From Lonepinella sp042485795 (GTDB lineage Bacteria; Pseudomonadota; Gammaproteobacteria; Enterobacterales; Pasteurellaceae), in NCBI RefSeq assembly GCF_042485795.1, contig NZ_CP169368.1:744001-808000 (forward strand): a stretch of DNA of 64,000 bases, written 5' to 3'. The stretch's first letter is position 1. Each line of letters starts with the position of its first letter. Shown piece after piece: positions 1 to 8,791 of the stretch. The translations under genes were made by a program, and so were the position numbers. The notes under the pieces were generated by a model. It ran no database searches. It worked only from the letters and a program-made list of their open reading frames with translations, and had not been told where the DNA came from.

Positions 1-542
1 GTGCCGTCTTCCACGGTAATCACGCCCTCTTTGCCAACTTTTTCCATAGCTTGAGCAATTAATTGACCTACCACGCTATCACTATTGGCGGAAATCGTTC
101 CAACTTGCTCAATTTCTTTAGAGGTTTCACATGGTTTAGATAATGCTTTCAATTCAGCCACAACAGCGGCTACGGCTTTGTCGATACCACGTTTTAAATC
201 CATTGGGTTCATACCTGCGGCGACTGCTTTTAAGCCCTCATTAACGATAGCTTGAGCTAAAACAGTTGCAGTCGTTGTACCGTCACCTGCGGCATCATTG
301 GCTTTAGAGGCAACCTCTTTGACCATTTGTGCACCCATATTTTCGAATTTATCGGCTAATTCAATTTCACGTGCAACAGACACACCGTCTTTGGTAATCG
401 CAGGTGCACCAAAGGCTTTGTCTAAAATAACGTTACGACCTTTTGGACCTAAAGTAACTTTTACTGCATCTGCTAATACGTTCACACCCGTTAACATTTT
501 TACACGAGCATCATTGCCAAATTTTACTTCTTTTGCTGCCAT
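1..542 (-). CDS. groEL: Chaperonin GroEL, N-terminal part (cut by window edge)
   Basis: This is the 60-kDa chaperonin subunit that forms the tetradecameric ATP-driven folding cage in the cytoplasm. About 180 N-terminal residues are present; the rest lies beyond base 1. The start is MAAKEVKFGND, preceded by a purine-rich stretch, and lies 17 nt after the groES stop. The equatorial ATP-binding signature GDGTTTATV is visible near residues 86-94, as is the TLGPKGRNV loop near residue 30. It is co-transcribed with groES from the sigma-32-type promoter upstream of groES. Identification is certain from sequence and context. Confidence 0.98.
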   Translation of the reverse strand, partial: MAAKEVKFGNDARVKMLTGVNVLADAVKVTLGPKGRNVILDKAFGAPAITKDGVSVAREIELADKFENMGAQMVKEVASKANDAAGDGTTTATVLAQAIVNEGLKAVAAGMNPMDLKRGIDKAVAAVVAELKALSKPCETSKEIEQVGTISANSDSVVGQLIAQAMEKVGKEGVITVEDG

Positions 543-559
543 TTTTAATATTCCTTCTA

Positions 560-850
560 TTATTCTACGATTGCCAAAATATCATTTTCAGAAACGATTA
601 ACACTTCTTCACCGTCAATTTTCTCTGCTTTAACGCCATATCCTTCGTTAAAAATTACGGTATCACCGACTTTCACATCTAAAGGTTGTACTGTACCATT
701 TTCTAAGATACGACCTTTGCCTACTGCAATAACTTTAGCTCGAGTGGATTTTGTTGCTGCACTACCAGTTAAAACGATACCGCCAGCGGATTTGGTTTCT
801 ACTTCTTCACGTTTGATAATTACACGATCGTGTAAAGGACGAATTGCCAT
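560..850 (-). CDS. groES: Co-chaperonin GroES
   Basis: This 96-residue heptameric lid of the GroEL chamber has the usual family length. The mobile loop that docks on GroEL is visible around residues 16-33, with GGIVL at 23-27. The N-terminus (IRPLHDRV) and the C-terminal ENDILAIVE strand are typical. The start is supported by AGGAG about 8 nt upstream. groEL follows 17 nt downstream, so this is a classical groESL operon. Confidence 0.98.
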   Translation of the reverse strand: MAIRPLHDRVIIKREEVETKSAGGIVLTGSAATKSTRAKVIAVGKGRILENGTVQPLDVKVGDTVIFNEGYGVKAEKIDGEEVLIVSENDILAIVE

Positions 851-891
851 TTGAATTTCTCCTAAATTAGATTTATAAATAAGTACAAATA

Positions 892-919
892 ATATGGGGA
901 AGTAATTTAGGCTTTCAAG
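892..919 (-). promoter_or_regulatory. Sigma-32 (heat-shock) promoter of groESL
   Basis: Read on the minus strand, CTTGAAA is followed after 13 nt by CCCCATAT. Both boxes and the spacing match the RpoH consensus (CTTGAAA, 11-16 nt, CCCCATNT). The -10 box lies about 40 nt upstream of the groES start. This is direct sequence evidence; function is inferred from the consensus. Confidence 0.85.
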
Positions 920-957
920 AGGGGAAATAAACTTTTTTTATAAAAAATCATAGATGA

Positions 958-982
958 AAAATAGGGCAATTTGCCCTATTTT
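958..982 (-). terminator. Hairpin terminator after fis
   Basis: An A/T-flanked GGGC stem (AAAATAGGGCA with TGCCCTATTTT and a 3-nt loop) lies about 20 nt downstream of the fis stop. T-rich sequence flanks it on both strands, so it could work in either direction. It separates prmA-dusB-fis from groESL. Confidence 0.7.
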
Positions 983-1003
983 CAGATTTGCGACTATCGT
1001 TTT

Positions 1004-1300
1004 CTAGCCCATACCATATTGTTTTAATTTTTTGCGTAAGGTACCACGATTGATGCCTAACATAATAGCCGCACGAGTTTGATTGCCACGAGTATGTTGC
1101 ATAATGATGTCTAATAGTGGATGTTCCACTTCTGCCAATACAAGCTCATAAAGATCGTTAACATCTTGACCATCTAAGTTAACTAAATAATTTTTAATGG
1201 CTCGTTTAACTGAGTCACGTAATGGCTTGTTAACAGCTTGTGATTGTGCATTTAATTCTGGCACGATAAATTTTGTAGATGGTGTTGTTTGTTCAAACAT
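1004..1300 (-). CDS. fis: DNA-binding protein Fis
   Basis: Fis is a nucleoid-associated dimer that bends DNA and activates rRNA and tRNA promoters. The C-terminal helix-turn-helix (GNQTRAAIMLGINRGTLRKK, about residues 74-93) is nearly identical to enteric Fis. I chose the start MFEQTTPS, which gives 98 residues as in E. coli, with GGAAA about 8 nt upstream. A start four codons earlier (MEIQ) lacks a Shine-Dalgarno. The gene overlaps the dusB stop by 8 nt and so is translationally coupled to dusB, as in enterics. Confidence 0.97.
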   Translation of the reverse strand: MFEQTTPSTKFIVPELNAQSQAVNKPLRDSVKRAIKNYLVNLDGQDVNDLYELVLAEVEHPLLDIIMQHTRGNQTRAAIMLGINRGTLRKKLKQYGMG

Positions 1301-2282
1301 TTGAATTTCCATTATTACTTATAAAATTAAAAAAATCTTCTAAAGCGATCAGTTGCTCAGTGGCATTGCTAATTGCGTTAAAAGTCCGTTTAAAATCGGA
1401 ATCTGGTTGAATTCCTTGTAAATACCAGCCAACATGCTTGCGAGCAATTCGATAGCCTTTTTCAGCGCCATAGAACTGATGTAATTCTGCAATATGACGT
1501 AAAATTACACCGCACTTTTCTGTTAAACTGGGGGCGATTATATTGGTTGAATTGATTTCAGCTAGTTCTCCTAAAGATTGAAATATCCAAGGATTACCTA
1601 AAGCTCCACGCCCAATCATAATTCCATCTGCACCTGTATAATCAAGTACAAACTTTGCTTTCTCTACCGAGATAATATCGCCATTGGCGATCACAGGAAT
1701 AGAAATTGCTTGCTTAACTGCTTTAATATGATGATATTCAGCTTCTCCTTCAAATAAGCATTCACGAGTACGCCCATGAATGGTTAATGCTTGAATACCA
1801 CATTGTTCAGCAATTTGAGCGATTTCTACACAATTTATATGTTGTCGATCCCAACCTGTGCGAATTTTCAACGTGACAGGCACGTTTACTGCATTTACCA
1901 CCGACTCAAGAATCTTTGTGACTAAATCAGGAAACTGTAGTAAAGCAGAACCTGCTAACTTTTTATTCACCTTTTTAGCGGGGCAACCCATGTTAATATC
2001 AATTATTTGGGCACCATATTCCACATTGATTTGAGCGGCTTGTGCCATTTCTTGCGGATCAGAACCCGCAATTTGCACAGCGTTTATGCCAGCATCTTGG
2101 TGATGAGCCAGACGCAATTTCGATTTTTCTGTATGCCATACTTGCGGATTAGTGGACATCATTTCTGAAAACGTCAGCCCAGCACCATAGTGCGAACAAA
2201 GTTTACGAAATGGCTGATCCGTAATGCCTGCCATTGGAGCTAATAAAATGCGATTTTTTAATTGATATTGACCAATTCGCAC
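1293..2282 (-). CDS. dusB: tRNA-dihydrouridine synthase B
   Basis: This FMN-dependent enzyme reduces a uridine in the tRNA D-loop to dihydrouridine. The protein is 329 residues, close to the usual length. The TIM-barrel N-terminus has LAPMAGITD (14-22), and the catalytic cysteine is in NMGCPAKKV (Cys100). The FMN phosphate-binding segments IANGDI and GIMIGRGALGNPW are present. It lies directly upstream of fis, as in E. coli, where dusB-fis is one operon with prmA upstream. Confidence 0.97.
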   Translation of the reverse strand: MRIGQYQLKNRILLAPMAGITDQPFRKLCSHYGAGLTFSEMMSTNPQVWHTEKSKLRLAHHQDAGINAVQIAGSDPQEMAQAAQINVEYGAQIIDINMGCPAKKVNKKLAGSALLQFPDLVTKILESVVNAVNVPVTLKIRTGWDRQHINCVEIAQIAEQCGIQALTIHGRTRECLFEGEAEYHHIKAVKQAISIPVIANGDIISVEKAKFVLDYTGADGIMIGRGALGNPWIFQSLGELAEINSTNIIAPSLTEKCGVILRHIAELHQFYGAEKGYRIARKHVGWYLQGIQPDSDFKRTFNAISNATEQLIALEDFFNFISNNGNSNV

Positions 2283-2322
2283 TTTAAATTCTCCAACACT
2301 TAGTTAACTCAGAAAAAATTAA

Positions 2323-2347
2323 GCCGAATATTGGTTAAATATTCGGC
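2323..2347 (-). terminator. Hairpin between prmA and dusB
   Basis: A perfect 10-bp stem (GCCGAATATT/AATATTCGGC, 5-nt loop) is followed on the minus strand by TTAATTTTTT. It lies about 110 nt downstream of prmA and 40 nt upstream of dusB. It probably ends or attenuates prmA transcription and gives dusB-fis its own control. Confidence 0.75.
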
Positions 2348-2457
2348 ATTAATAACCGACAAGGTTGGCTATGATACGCAAAAAATTGTCATTTGAAAAG
2401 CATAATTTTTAAACAAGTAACAGAAAAAGTGTGGTTTTTCTGGTTGACATTTCTAAA

Positions 2458-3339
2458 TTAATCTAATTTACCCGTAATTCTGCACCATTCTTCCCGTTCA
2501 ACCACTGGTTCAAGGATAAATTTTTGTTGATAAGATTGGCAAACAGATGGTGCTTGGCTGGCTAAAATACCTGACAAACCTAAATTCCCTTGTGATTTCA
2601 CTAATTGACTAATCACAGGATAAAGTTCTTTTAATGGACCGGCTAAAATATTGGCAACCACCACATCGGCTTTCAAATCCGTTGGTTTGTCATCAGATAA
2701 GAATAATTGCAAACGATCGGCGACACCATTTTGTTCCGCATTATTGCGACTAGCTAAAATGGCTTGCGGATCAATATCAATTCCAATGGCATTTTTTGCC
2801 CCTAATTTTAATGCAGCAATAGCTAAAATGCCTGAACCACAACCAAAATCAATTACGGTTTTATCTTGTAAATCAAGGTTATCTAACCATTCTAAACAAA
2901 GTGCCGTAGTAGGGTGAGTGCCAGTGCCAAAGGCTAAACCAGGATCAAGCATCACATTCACTGCATTTTCATCAGGCACGTCACGCCAGCTTGGACAAAT
3001 CCATAAGCGTTTGCCAAATTGCATTGGGTGGAAATTATCCATCCATTCTCGTTCCCAATCTTTATCTTCAATTTGCTCAATTTTATAAGCAAAATCAGCA
3101 TCTAACAGCTTGCTGTTACGAAGTGCGGTTAAAATTAATGCCATTTCTGTTTCTGCATCAAACAATGCCATCACATCTGTATTGCCCCACAGGCGAGTTT
3201 CCCCTGGTAAGGGTTCAAAAATCGGCGTATCTTGACTATCCATAAAGGTCACTGACACAGCCCCGATTTCTGCTAAAAAATCACTGATTTTTTCTGCTTT
3301 CTCACTGGTACTGTTTAAGCGAAGTTGTACCCAAGCCAT
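2458..3339 (-). CDS. prmA: Ribosomal protein L11 methyltransferase
   Basis: PrmA uses S-adenosylmethionine to methylate ribosomal protein L11 at several lysines. The 293-residue protein has an N-terminal substrate-recognition domain (about 1-100) and a Rossmann methyltransferase domain. SAM motif I is DFGCGSGIL (164-172), preceded by the family signature DPGLAFGTGTHPTT (132-145). VVANILAGPL near residue 228 is the family version of the NPPY-like motif. It sits between ftsP and dusB, matching the enteric prmA-dusB-fis order. Confidence 0.97.
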   Translation of the reverse strand: MAWVQLRLNSTSEKAEKISDFLAEIGAVSVTFMDSQDTPIFEPLPGETRLWGNTDVMALFDAETEMALILTALRNSKLLDADFAYKIEQIEDKDWEREWMDNFHPMQFGKRLWICPSWRDVPDENAVNVMLDPGLAFGTGTHPTTALCLEWLDNLDLQDKTVIDFGCGSGILAIAALKLGAKNAIGIDIDPQAILASRNNAEQNGVADRLQLFLSDDKPTDLKADVVVANILAGPLKELYPVISQLVKSQGNLGLSGILASQAPSVCQSYQQKFILEPVVEREEWCRITGKLD

Positions 3340-3366
3340 AGTTTTTTCCTTTTTATTGTTATATTC

Positions 3367-4767
3367 TTACTGCACCACTAATAACCCAATCGCCCCTTTA
3401 TCTGCCTGAATCAAATCTCCCGAACCAAAAATAAACGGGTGGCTATTGGATGAAAGATTATCAAATTTCACTAAAATACTGGCGTTATTTTCAATCCACA
3501 AGGTATCTTTCCAAACTAATTCATTGGCAGGCGTTTTCTTATCATTTTGGCTTTCCAGCACAAATTTTGCCCCTTGAATACGGAAACTGACAGGGGATGA
3601 AACGCTGATCTGCCAGCGTTCTACGGAACCATGTTTAGCACTCACATCAATACGACGAGGATCAAAACGTTTTTGGTTGATCATGGCGTTGATATTGTCT
3701 AAGTGAAATTGGCGTTGTTGAGTAATTTCTGCGGGTAACGTTGCTATGTTACTAAATTGATAGCTAGGTTTATTGGTAAAAGCAGCAAGTAAACCCTCGG
3801 GACGTAATTCCAAAATATGGTTATCCACTAATTCGCCATCGCTATTAAAGAATAATCCGATTTTATCGAATAATCCACGTGGTTTACCCGTAATTAAACT
3901 GACATTGCCACCTTCGTTTAAATCCACCAGTATTTCAAGACGTTCCCCTGAACCAAGCATGACGGATTTTACCGTTTTGGGTTCAGGCAAAAAGCTCTGA
4001 TCTTGAGCGATAATCAGAAAATCACGTTCATCATCAAAACGTAATTCATAAGCACGAGAAAGCGAAGCGTTAAGTAAACGTAACCGCACCCAACCACGAG
4101 CCACGTTCAAATAAGGTGATTGTTGACCATTAACAAATAGACGTTCACCCACAAAGTGCGGTTCATTTTGTTGGAATAATTGTGAACCAGCATTATTGAG
4201 GCTTAAATCCTGTAAAATCAGCGGAATATCATTGATACCATATTTGTTAGGTAACTGTGATTTACGGCTTTCATCATCTTCCACAATACACATACCCACT
4301 AAACCACGATAGTTTTGATAAGCAGAACTGGCAAGGGAACAAGATTGATAATAACAAAGTCCTGCATTTTGCGTAATGGGGACAATCGGCGCCCAACTTT
4401 GACCAGCTTTCAGACTATGTCCTATCCCACCAAGTAAGTCGCTATTGACTTGTAAACCTTGAATATTTAAAGCAACTGATTGTGGCAAATTATTACGATA
4501 ATTTAGCTTAACAAAATCCCCTTGGCGTATTTTGATAGTAGGACCGAGATATTGACCATTAAAGCCCCACACTTCCACTAAATTATTATTGAGTAATTTT
4601 ACTTGGGTGCTTTCTAAAGATAAAAAAATAGGTTTACCACGCCGACTGTCCATAAGTGGTGGAATTTGTAAAGGTTGATTGGTTGCCGCCAATAAAGCAT
4701 TTGGCACAGCTGACAGTGCTGTGGCAATAGCGGTTTTTTTAAGAAACTGACGACGAGAATTATCCAT
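3367..4767 (-). CDS. ftsP: Cell division protein FtsP (SufI), multicopper-oxidase fold
   Basis: FtsP is a periplasmic divisome protein that stabilises division under stress. It has a cupredoxin multicopper-oxidase fold but no copper sites in E. coli. The N-terminus carries a twin-arginine signal (SRRQFLKK, residues 4-11) followed by a hydrophobic stretch ending near ALLAA. The length, 466 residues, matches E. coli SufI. The typical HxH copper clusters are not obvious, as expected for this non-catalytic family. It follows plsC by 20 nt, the same neighbour as in E. coli. Confidence 0.93.
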   Translation of the reverse strand: MDNSRRQFLKKTAIATALSAVPNALLAATNQPLQIPPLMDSRRGKPIFLSLESTQVKLLNNNLVEVWGFNGQYLGPTIKIRQGDFVKLNYRNNLPQSVALNIQGLQVNSDLLGGIGHSLKAGQSWAPIVPITQNAGLCYYQSCSLASSAYQNYRGLVGMCIVEDDESRKSQLPNKYGINDIPLILQDLSLNNAGSQLFQQNEPHFVGERLFVNGQQSPYLNVARGWVRLRLLNASLSRAYELRFDDERDFLIIAQDQSFLPEPKTVKSVMLGSGERLEILVDLNEGGNVSLITGKPRGLFDKIGLFFNSDGELVDNHILELRPEGLLAAFTNKPSYQFSNIATLPAEITQQRQFHLDNINAMINQKRFDPRRIDVSAKHGSVERWQISVSSPVSFRIQGAKFVLESQNDKKTPANELVWKDTLWIENNASILVKFDNLSSNSHPFIFGSGDLIQADKGAIGLLVVQ

Positions 4768-4787
4768 TTGATAAACCTTATAATTAA

Positions 4788-5507
4788 CTATGCTTGAGCA
4801 ATTTCCGCATCAAGTTCAGCAATGCGTTTTTGCATAATTTGATGACAATAATTGGCAAATTCACGCACATTTTCTTTACTAAATTGACGGCTATCAATCG
4901 GTTGCAAGATTTCACAAATTACCTTGCCATTGTTCCAACGGTTTAAATCAATTTTATTCTGGGTGGTGGAGCAAACTATTGGCACAATAGGTACGCCTGC
5001 TGCAACGGCAGCGTGAAATGCACCAGTTTTGAATGGTAACAAGCCCCGCCCACGACTACGAGTACCTTCTGGAAACATCCATACCGAAAGATTATCTTGA
5101 TTGATGCGTTGAGCCACTTGTCCCATAGTGTTGTGAGCTTTATTCTTATTATCTCGATCTAACAGAATATTACCCGTTGCCCAGTAAACCAAACCAAAAA
5201 ATGGGATCCAAATTAGACTTTTTTTGCCGATACTCACCGTACGCGGTTGTACCATATAAGAAATGGTGACCATATCGTAATTATTTTGGTGATTTGCAAT
5301 ATAGATACAAGGATTGAATTGATCTGCATTTTCAGGATAACGGTGTTCAACGGTTAAGCCGAATAGGGGATATAAGCGTCCGAACCAACGTGCTACTACG
5401 CTAACGTTATTTGGATTTTTGAAACGAATGAGTGAGTAGATAGTGCCACAAATACAGATAATTAGGCAGAATAGAACGACAATAATAATTCTGGCGAGTT
5501 TTAGCAT
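4788..5507 (-). CDS. plsC: 1-acyl-sn-glycerol-3-phosphate acyltransferase
   Basis: PlsC acylates lysophosphatidic acid to phosphatidic acid at the inner membrane in phospholipid synthesis. The protein is 239 residues with an N-terminal membrane segment (about 5-26). The HX4D catalytic motif is NHQNNYD (His73, Asp78), and the glycerol-phosphate-binding motif is FPEGTR (145-150). It is the first gene of the plsC-ftsP unit. Confidence 0.96.
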   Translation of the reverse strand: MLKLARIIIVVLFCLIICICGTIYSLIRFKNPNNVSVVARWFGRLYPLFGLTVEHRYPENADQFNPCIYIANHQNNYDMVTISYMVQPRTVSIGKKSLIWIPFFGLVYWATGNILLDRDNKNKAHNTMGQVAQRINQDNLSVWMFPEGTRSRGRGLLPFKTGAFHAAVAAGVPIVPIVCSTTQNKIDLNRWNNGKVICEILQPIDSRQFSKENVREFANYCHQIMQKRIAELDAEIAQA

Positions 5508-5577
5508 GTTGTTATTTTCCTGTTTGTTTTTTTGGGGGGATTATAACAGATTTTTGTGGTTTGTTTAATATCGGTTT

Positions 5578-5830
5578 TCGCCGATGGCGACCGTACTTTC
5601 TTTTACTCGCTACGCTCGCACTTCGTGCCGTTGGCAAAGCCAACGTTCAAAATCCTTTGGATTTTGTGCTTGTGCAAAAGAAAGTAGGCAAATAAAAGCA
5701 CACCCCGACTTCACCGCTTTTCTTCGCTTATTTGGTATTTTCTTAACGCTAAATTTTGAACTCGCTTCGCTCAGACAGGCAAAATTTAGCTAAAAATACC
5801 AAAACGCTCAGGCGGTTCAGACGGGGACCC
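5578..5830. repeat. Foldback intergenic repeat
   Basis: This part of the 488-nt gene-free stretch between plsC and metY is dense in inverted repeats: TCGCC/GGCGA (5578-5590), TACTTTCTTTT (5594-5604) with AAAAGAAAGTA (5676-5686), TTGGC/GCCAA (about 5631-5643), TTTGGTATTTT (5731-5741) with AAAATACCAAA (5793-5803), and nested GCTAAATTTTG (5748-5758) with CAAAATTTAGC (5780-5790). The short open frame inside (5584-5793) follows from this structure and is not called. From memory, similar text occurs between genes in other Pasteurellaceae. Confidence 0.7.
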
Positions 5831-5995
5831 CATTCAGGGAAGCTATTAGGTAAGATAGTTTAAAGTGCGGTGTTTTTTTATGTATTTTAGAACAAATAGC
5901 TTTTCCTTTATTGAAAATATTATATGGATACCGTATTGCACTAAAATAAAAAGTATTATAATTTCATTGTAAACAATCATAAAAAGGAAAAAATT

Positions 5996-7273
5996 ATGTC
6001 AGAACTTCATTTTGAAACCCTACAGTTACACGCAGGACAAGAGGTCGATAGTAGCAGTAAATCTCGAGCTGTGCCGATTTATCAAACCACATCTTACGTA
6101 TTTGATGATGCACAAGAAGCGGAAGATTTATTTGCTTTGCGTAAGCTCGGTAATATTTATACACGGATTACTAATCCGACTGTGGCAGTGTTTGAGAACC
6201 GTATTGCAGCACTGGAGAAAGGCGTTGGAGCGTTGGCAACAGCATCAGGCATGGCGGCGATTACTTATGCGATTTTAGCTTTAGCCCATGCGGGTGATCA
6301 TGTGGTGGCAGCGAGTACTATTTATGGCGGAACCTTTAATTTATTAAAAGAAACCTTGCCACGTTATGGCATCACAACGACCTTTGTCAATGTAGAAGAT
6401 CTCACAGAAGTGGAAAATGCGATTCAAGAGAATACCAAATTGGTATTGATTGAAACCCTAGGCAATCCGTTAATTAATATTCCAGACCTTGAAAAAGTAG
6501 CGGATATTGCACATCGTCATCGTATTCCGTTGGTGTGTGATAATACGTTTGCCACCCCTTATTTGATCAATGTGTTCTCACACGGTGTGGATATTGCCAT
6601 TCATTCTGCTACTAAATTTATTGGTGGACATGGTACCACCATTGGCGGTGTGATCGTGGATTCGGGCAAATTTGATTGGGTAGCATCAGGCAAATTCCCA
6701 CAATTTGTGGATGAAGATCCGAGCTATCATAATATTAGCTATACTCGAGATATTGGGGCAGCTGCTTTTATTGTGGCGGTACGAGTGCAGTTATTGCGTG
6801 ATACAGGGGCAGCCCTTTCACCATTTAATGCGTTTTTATTATTACAGGGTTTAGAAACCCTGTCATTACGAGTGGAACGCCACATTGAGAATACACAAAA
6901 AATTGTGGATTTCTTGAGCCATCATCCGAAAGTGGAAAAAGTCAATTATCCAAGTTTGCCAAACAGTCCATATTATGCCTTAGCACAAAAATACTTACCA
7001 AAAGGTACAGGGTCGATTTTTACTTTCCACGTCAAAGGTGGAGCCAAAGAAGCCCGTCAGGTGATTGATAAATTAGAAATTTTCTCAAATTTAGCTAATG
7101 TCGCCGATGCAAAATCCTTAGTCGTTCACCCAGCGACCACCACACATGGTCAATTAACCGAAAGCGAATTGTTAGCTTGTGGTGTCACCCCAAATCAAAT
7201 TCGTTTATCGATTGGATTAGAAAATGTGAATGATTTGATCGCGGATTTAACTGCGGCGTTGGAGAGTATTTAA
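5996..7273 (+). CDS. metY: O-acetylhomoserine sulfhydrylase
   Basis: This PLP enzyme makes homocysteine directly from O-acetylhomoserine and sulfide in methionine synthesis. The 425-residue protein has the Cys/Met-metabolism fold. Visible features are SGMAAIT (84-90), the cofactor-aspartate segment CDNTFATP (181-188), and the Schiff-base lysine in SATKFIGGHG (Lys207). Its length and the extended segment around 215-255 fit MetY rather than the shorter (about 380-residue) cystathionine gamma-synthase MetB. AAGGAAAAA precedes the ATG. It stands alone, convergent with argH, and I saw no clear MetJ box or SAM riboswitch upstream. Substrate (O-acetyl rather than O-succinyl) is inferred from family resemblance. 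Confidence 0.88.
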   Translation: MSELHFETLQLHAGQEVDSSSKSRAVPIYQTTSYVFDDAQEAEDLFALRKLGNIYTRITNPTVAVFENRIAALEKGVGALATASGMAAITYAILALAHAGDHVVAASTIYGGTFNLLKETLPRYGITTTFVNVEDLTEVENAIQENTKLVLIETLGNPLINIPDLEKVADIAHRHRIPLVCDNTFATPYLINVFSHGVDIAIHSATKFIGGHGTTIGGVIVDSGKFDWVASGKFPQFVDEDPSYHNISYTRDIGAAAFIVAVRVQLLRDTGAALSPFNAFLLLQGLETLSLRVERHIENTQKIVDFLSHHPKVEKVNYPSLPNSPYYALAQKYLPKGTGSIFTFHVKGGAKEARQVIDKLEIFSNLANVADAKSLVVHPATTTHGQLTESELLACGVTPNQIRLSIGLENVNDLIADLTAALESI

Positions 7274-7291
7274 CTTTATACACAAACAAGA

Positions 7292-7325
7292 GTGCGGTGA
7301 AAATTGTGAGAGATTTTCACCGCAC
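7292..7325. terminator. Inverted uptake-signal pair acting as metY terminator
   Basis: GTGCGGTGAAAAT and ATTTTCACCGCAC form a 13-bp stem with an 8-nt loop, 18 nt after the metY stop. It consists of two head-to-head (slightly degenerate) uptake signals, a common terminator form in this family. It serves the convergent metY/argH pair. Confidence 0.75.
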
Positions 7326-7334
7326 ATTTCTGAA

Positions 7335-7381
7335 GCTACGGAGTAGCGTTACTATGCTTAACCTAGTACGTTAGTACTAGG
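7335..7381 (-). repeat. Two-hairpin dispersed repeat, copy A
   Basis: Copy A has hairpin 1, CCTAGTAC/GTACTAGG, at 7362-7381 and hairpin 2, GCTAC/GTAGC, at 7335-7347. They are joined by a conserved linker reading TTAAGCATAGTAAC on the minus strand. It ends 4 nt before the argH stop. The same architecture recurs at 31277, 31344, 43990, 48513 and 48570. Confidence 0.8.
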
Positions 7382-7385
7382 TAGA

Positions 7386-8762
7386 TTATGCACTAATTCT
7401 CGCTTTCGCCTCTTCAATCGCCTCCGCCACTCGCAACGGCGACACGCCACCTTTAGCATTACGTTTATCCAAACAGGATTGCAATGATAAAATAGGGTAA
7501 ACATCTTCGCCAATGACATCACTAAATTGACGAAATTCTTGCACGGTTAAATCTTCTAAGCCTTTTTGAACTTGAATTGCATAAACTACGGTTTCACCCA
7601 CAATATGATGTGAATCACGGAACGGCACCCCTTTTGCTACTAAGTAATCAGCGAGTTCGGTAGCGTTAGAGTAGCCTTTGAGAGCAGCTTCACGAGTGCG
7701 GTCTATATTGACTTTAATATCTTCTAACACAAATGATGCCATGGTTAAACAATCGTGCCATGTGTCTAAGGCATCGAAGATACCTTCTTTGTCTTCCTGC
7801 ATGTCTTTATTATAGGCTAACGGTAAGCCTTTTACAGTCATCAACATGCCCATTAATGAACCGATCACACGCCCAGTTTTACCTCGAATCAATTCGCACG
7901 CATCGGGGTTTTTCTTTTGTGGCATGAGTGATGAACCTGATGTGACTCGATCAGATAATTCCACAAAATCCGCCTCGCCACTGTTGAAAATAATCATATC
8001 TTCAGCGAAACGAGAAAGGTGTGCCATACTTAATGACGCAGTGGAAAGCAATTCAATAATATGATCACGGTCAGAAACACTGTCTAAGCTGTTGCGAGTG
8101 GCGAAGTCAAAACCAAGATCTTGTGCTAATTGTTCACGGTCGATAGGATAGGCTGTACCTGCTAATGCCCCACTGCCGAGTGGGCAAGTATTCATACGGC
8201 GATAGGCATCTGCTAAACGGCTATAATCTCGTTCTAACATTTCTACATACGCCATACACCAGTGAGCAAAGCTGATGGGTTGGGCACGTTGTAAATGGGT
8301 ATAACCAGGCATTACGGCGTGTTGATTATTTTCAGCGGTTGCCACTAATTTGGCTTGTAGTTCACGTACGCTGTATTGCAATTCCGTGACTTGCTGTTTG
8401 CACCACATTTTTATGTCAAGGGCGACCTGATCGTTACGGCTACGTCCTGTGTGTAGTTTTTTACCTAGATTGCCGACTTTATCGATGAGCTTACTTTCTA
8501 CCCAACTATGAATATCTTCCGCATCATCTTGCAAAATCGCCAGCGGATTTGACCGCACTTCAATTAACAACTGATTTAACGCTTGTTCCAGTTGAGTTTG
8601 TTCATCTGTGGTGAGAACGCCGACACTCACTAATGCCTTTGACCAACCCACCGAACCCTCAATATCTTGTTCAGCTAAACGATAGTCAAAACGTAGTGAA
8701 TCATTAAAATCTTTAAAACGTTTATCTGCCGCTTGGGTAAAGCGACCGCCCCATAATGCCAT
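7386..8762 (-). CDS. argH: Argininosuccinate lyase
   Basis: ArgH cleaves argininosuccinate to arginine and fumarate, the last step of arginine synthesis. The 458-residue protein has the superfamily motifs in order: HTGRSRNDQ (104-112), TxLQ in GYTHLQRAQP (153-162), and the fumarase/aspartase signature GSSLMPQKKNP (276-286). It lies 29 nt downstream of argB and is the last gene of argCBH. Its 3' end abuts repeat copy A. Confidence 0.98.
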   Translation of the reverse strand: MALWGGRFTQAADKRFKDFNDSLRFDYRLAEQDIEGSVGWSKALVSVGVLTTDEQTQLEQALNQLLIEVRSNPLAILQDDAEDIHSWVESKLIDKVGNLGKKLHTGRSRNDQVALDIKMWCKQQVTELQYSVRELQAKLVATAENNQHAVMPGYTHLQRAQPISFAHWCMAYVEMLERDYSRLADAYRRMNTCPLGSGALAGTAYPIDREQLAQDLGFDFATRNSLDSVSDRDHIIELLSTASLSMAHLSRFAEDMIIFNSGEADFVELSDRVTSGSSLMPQKKNPDACELIRGKTGRVIGSLMGMLMTVKGLPLAYNKDMQEDKEGIFDALDTWHDCLTMASFVLEDIKVNIDRTREAALKGYSNATELADYLVAKGVPFRDSHHIVGETVVYAIQVQKGLEDLTVQEFRQFSDVIGEDVYPILSLQSCLDKRNAKGGVSPLRVAEAIEEAKARISA

Positions 8763-8791
8763 GTTGTGTTGTCCTTTTGTTTTTATTTCAG

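Noticed and set aside
5584..5793. 69-codon open frame upstream of metY
   Set aside because: It lies entirely in the foldback repeat, has no ribosome site, and its protein has no recognisable features.
5831..5995. MetJ box or SAM riboswitch upstream of metY
   Set aside because: No AGACGTCT-like tandem and no SAM-I-type conserved helices were seen in this short leader.
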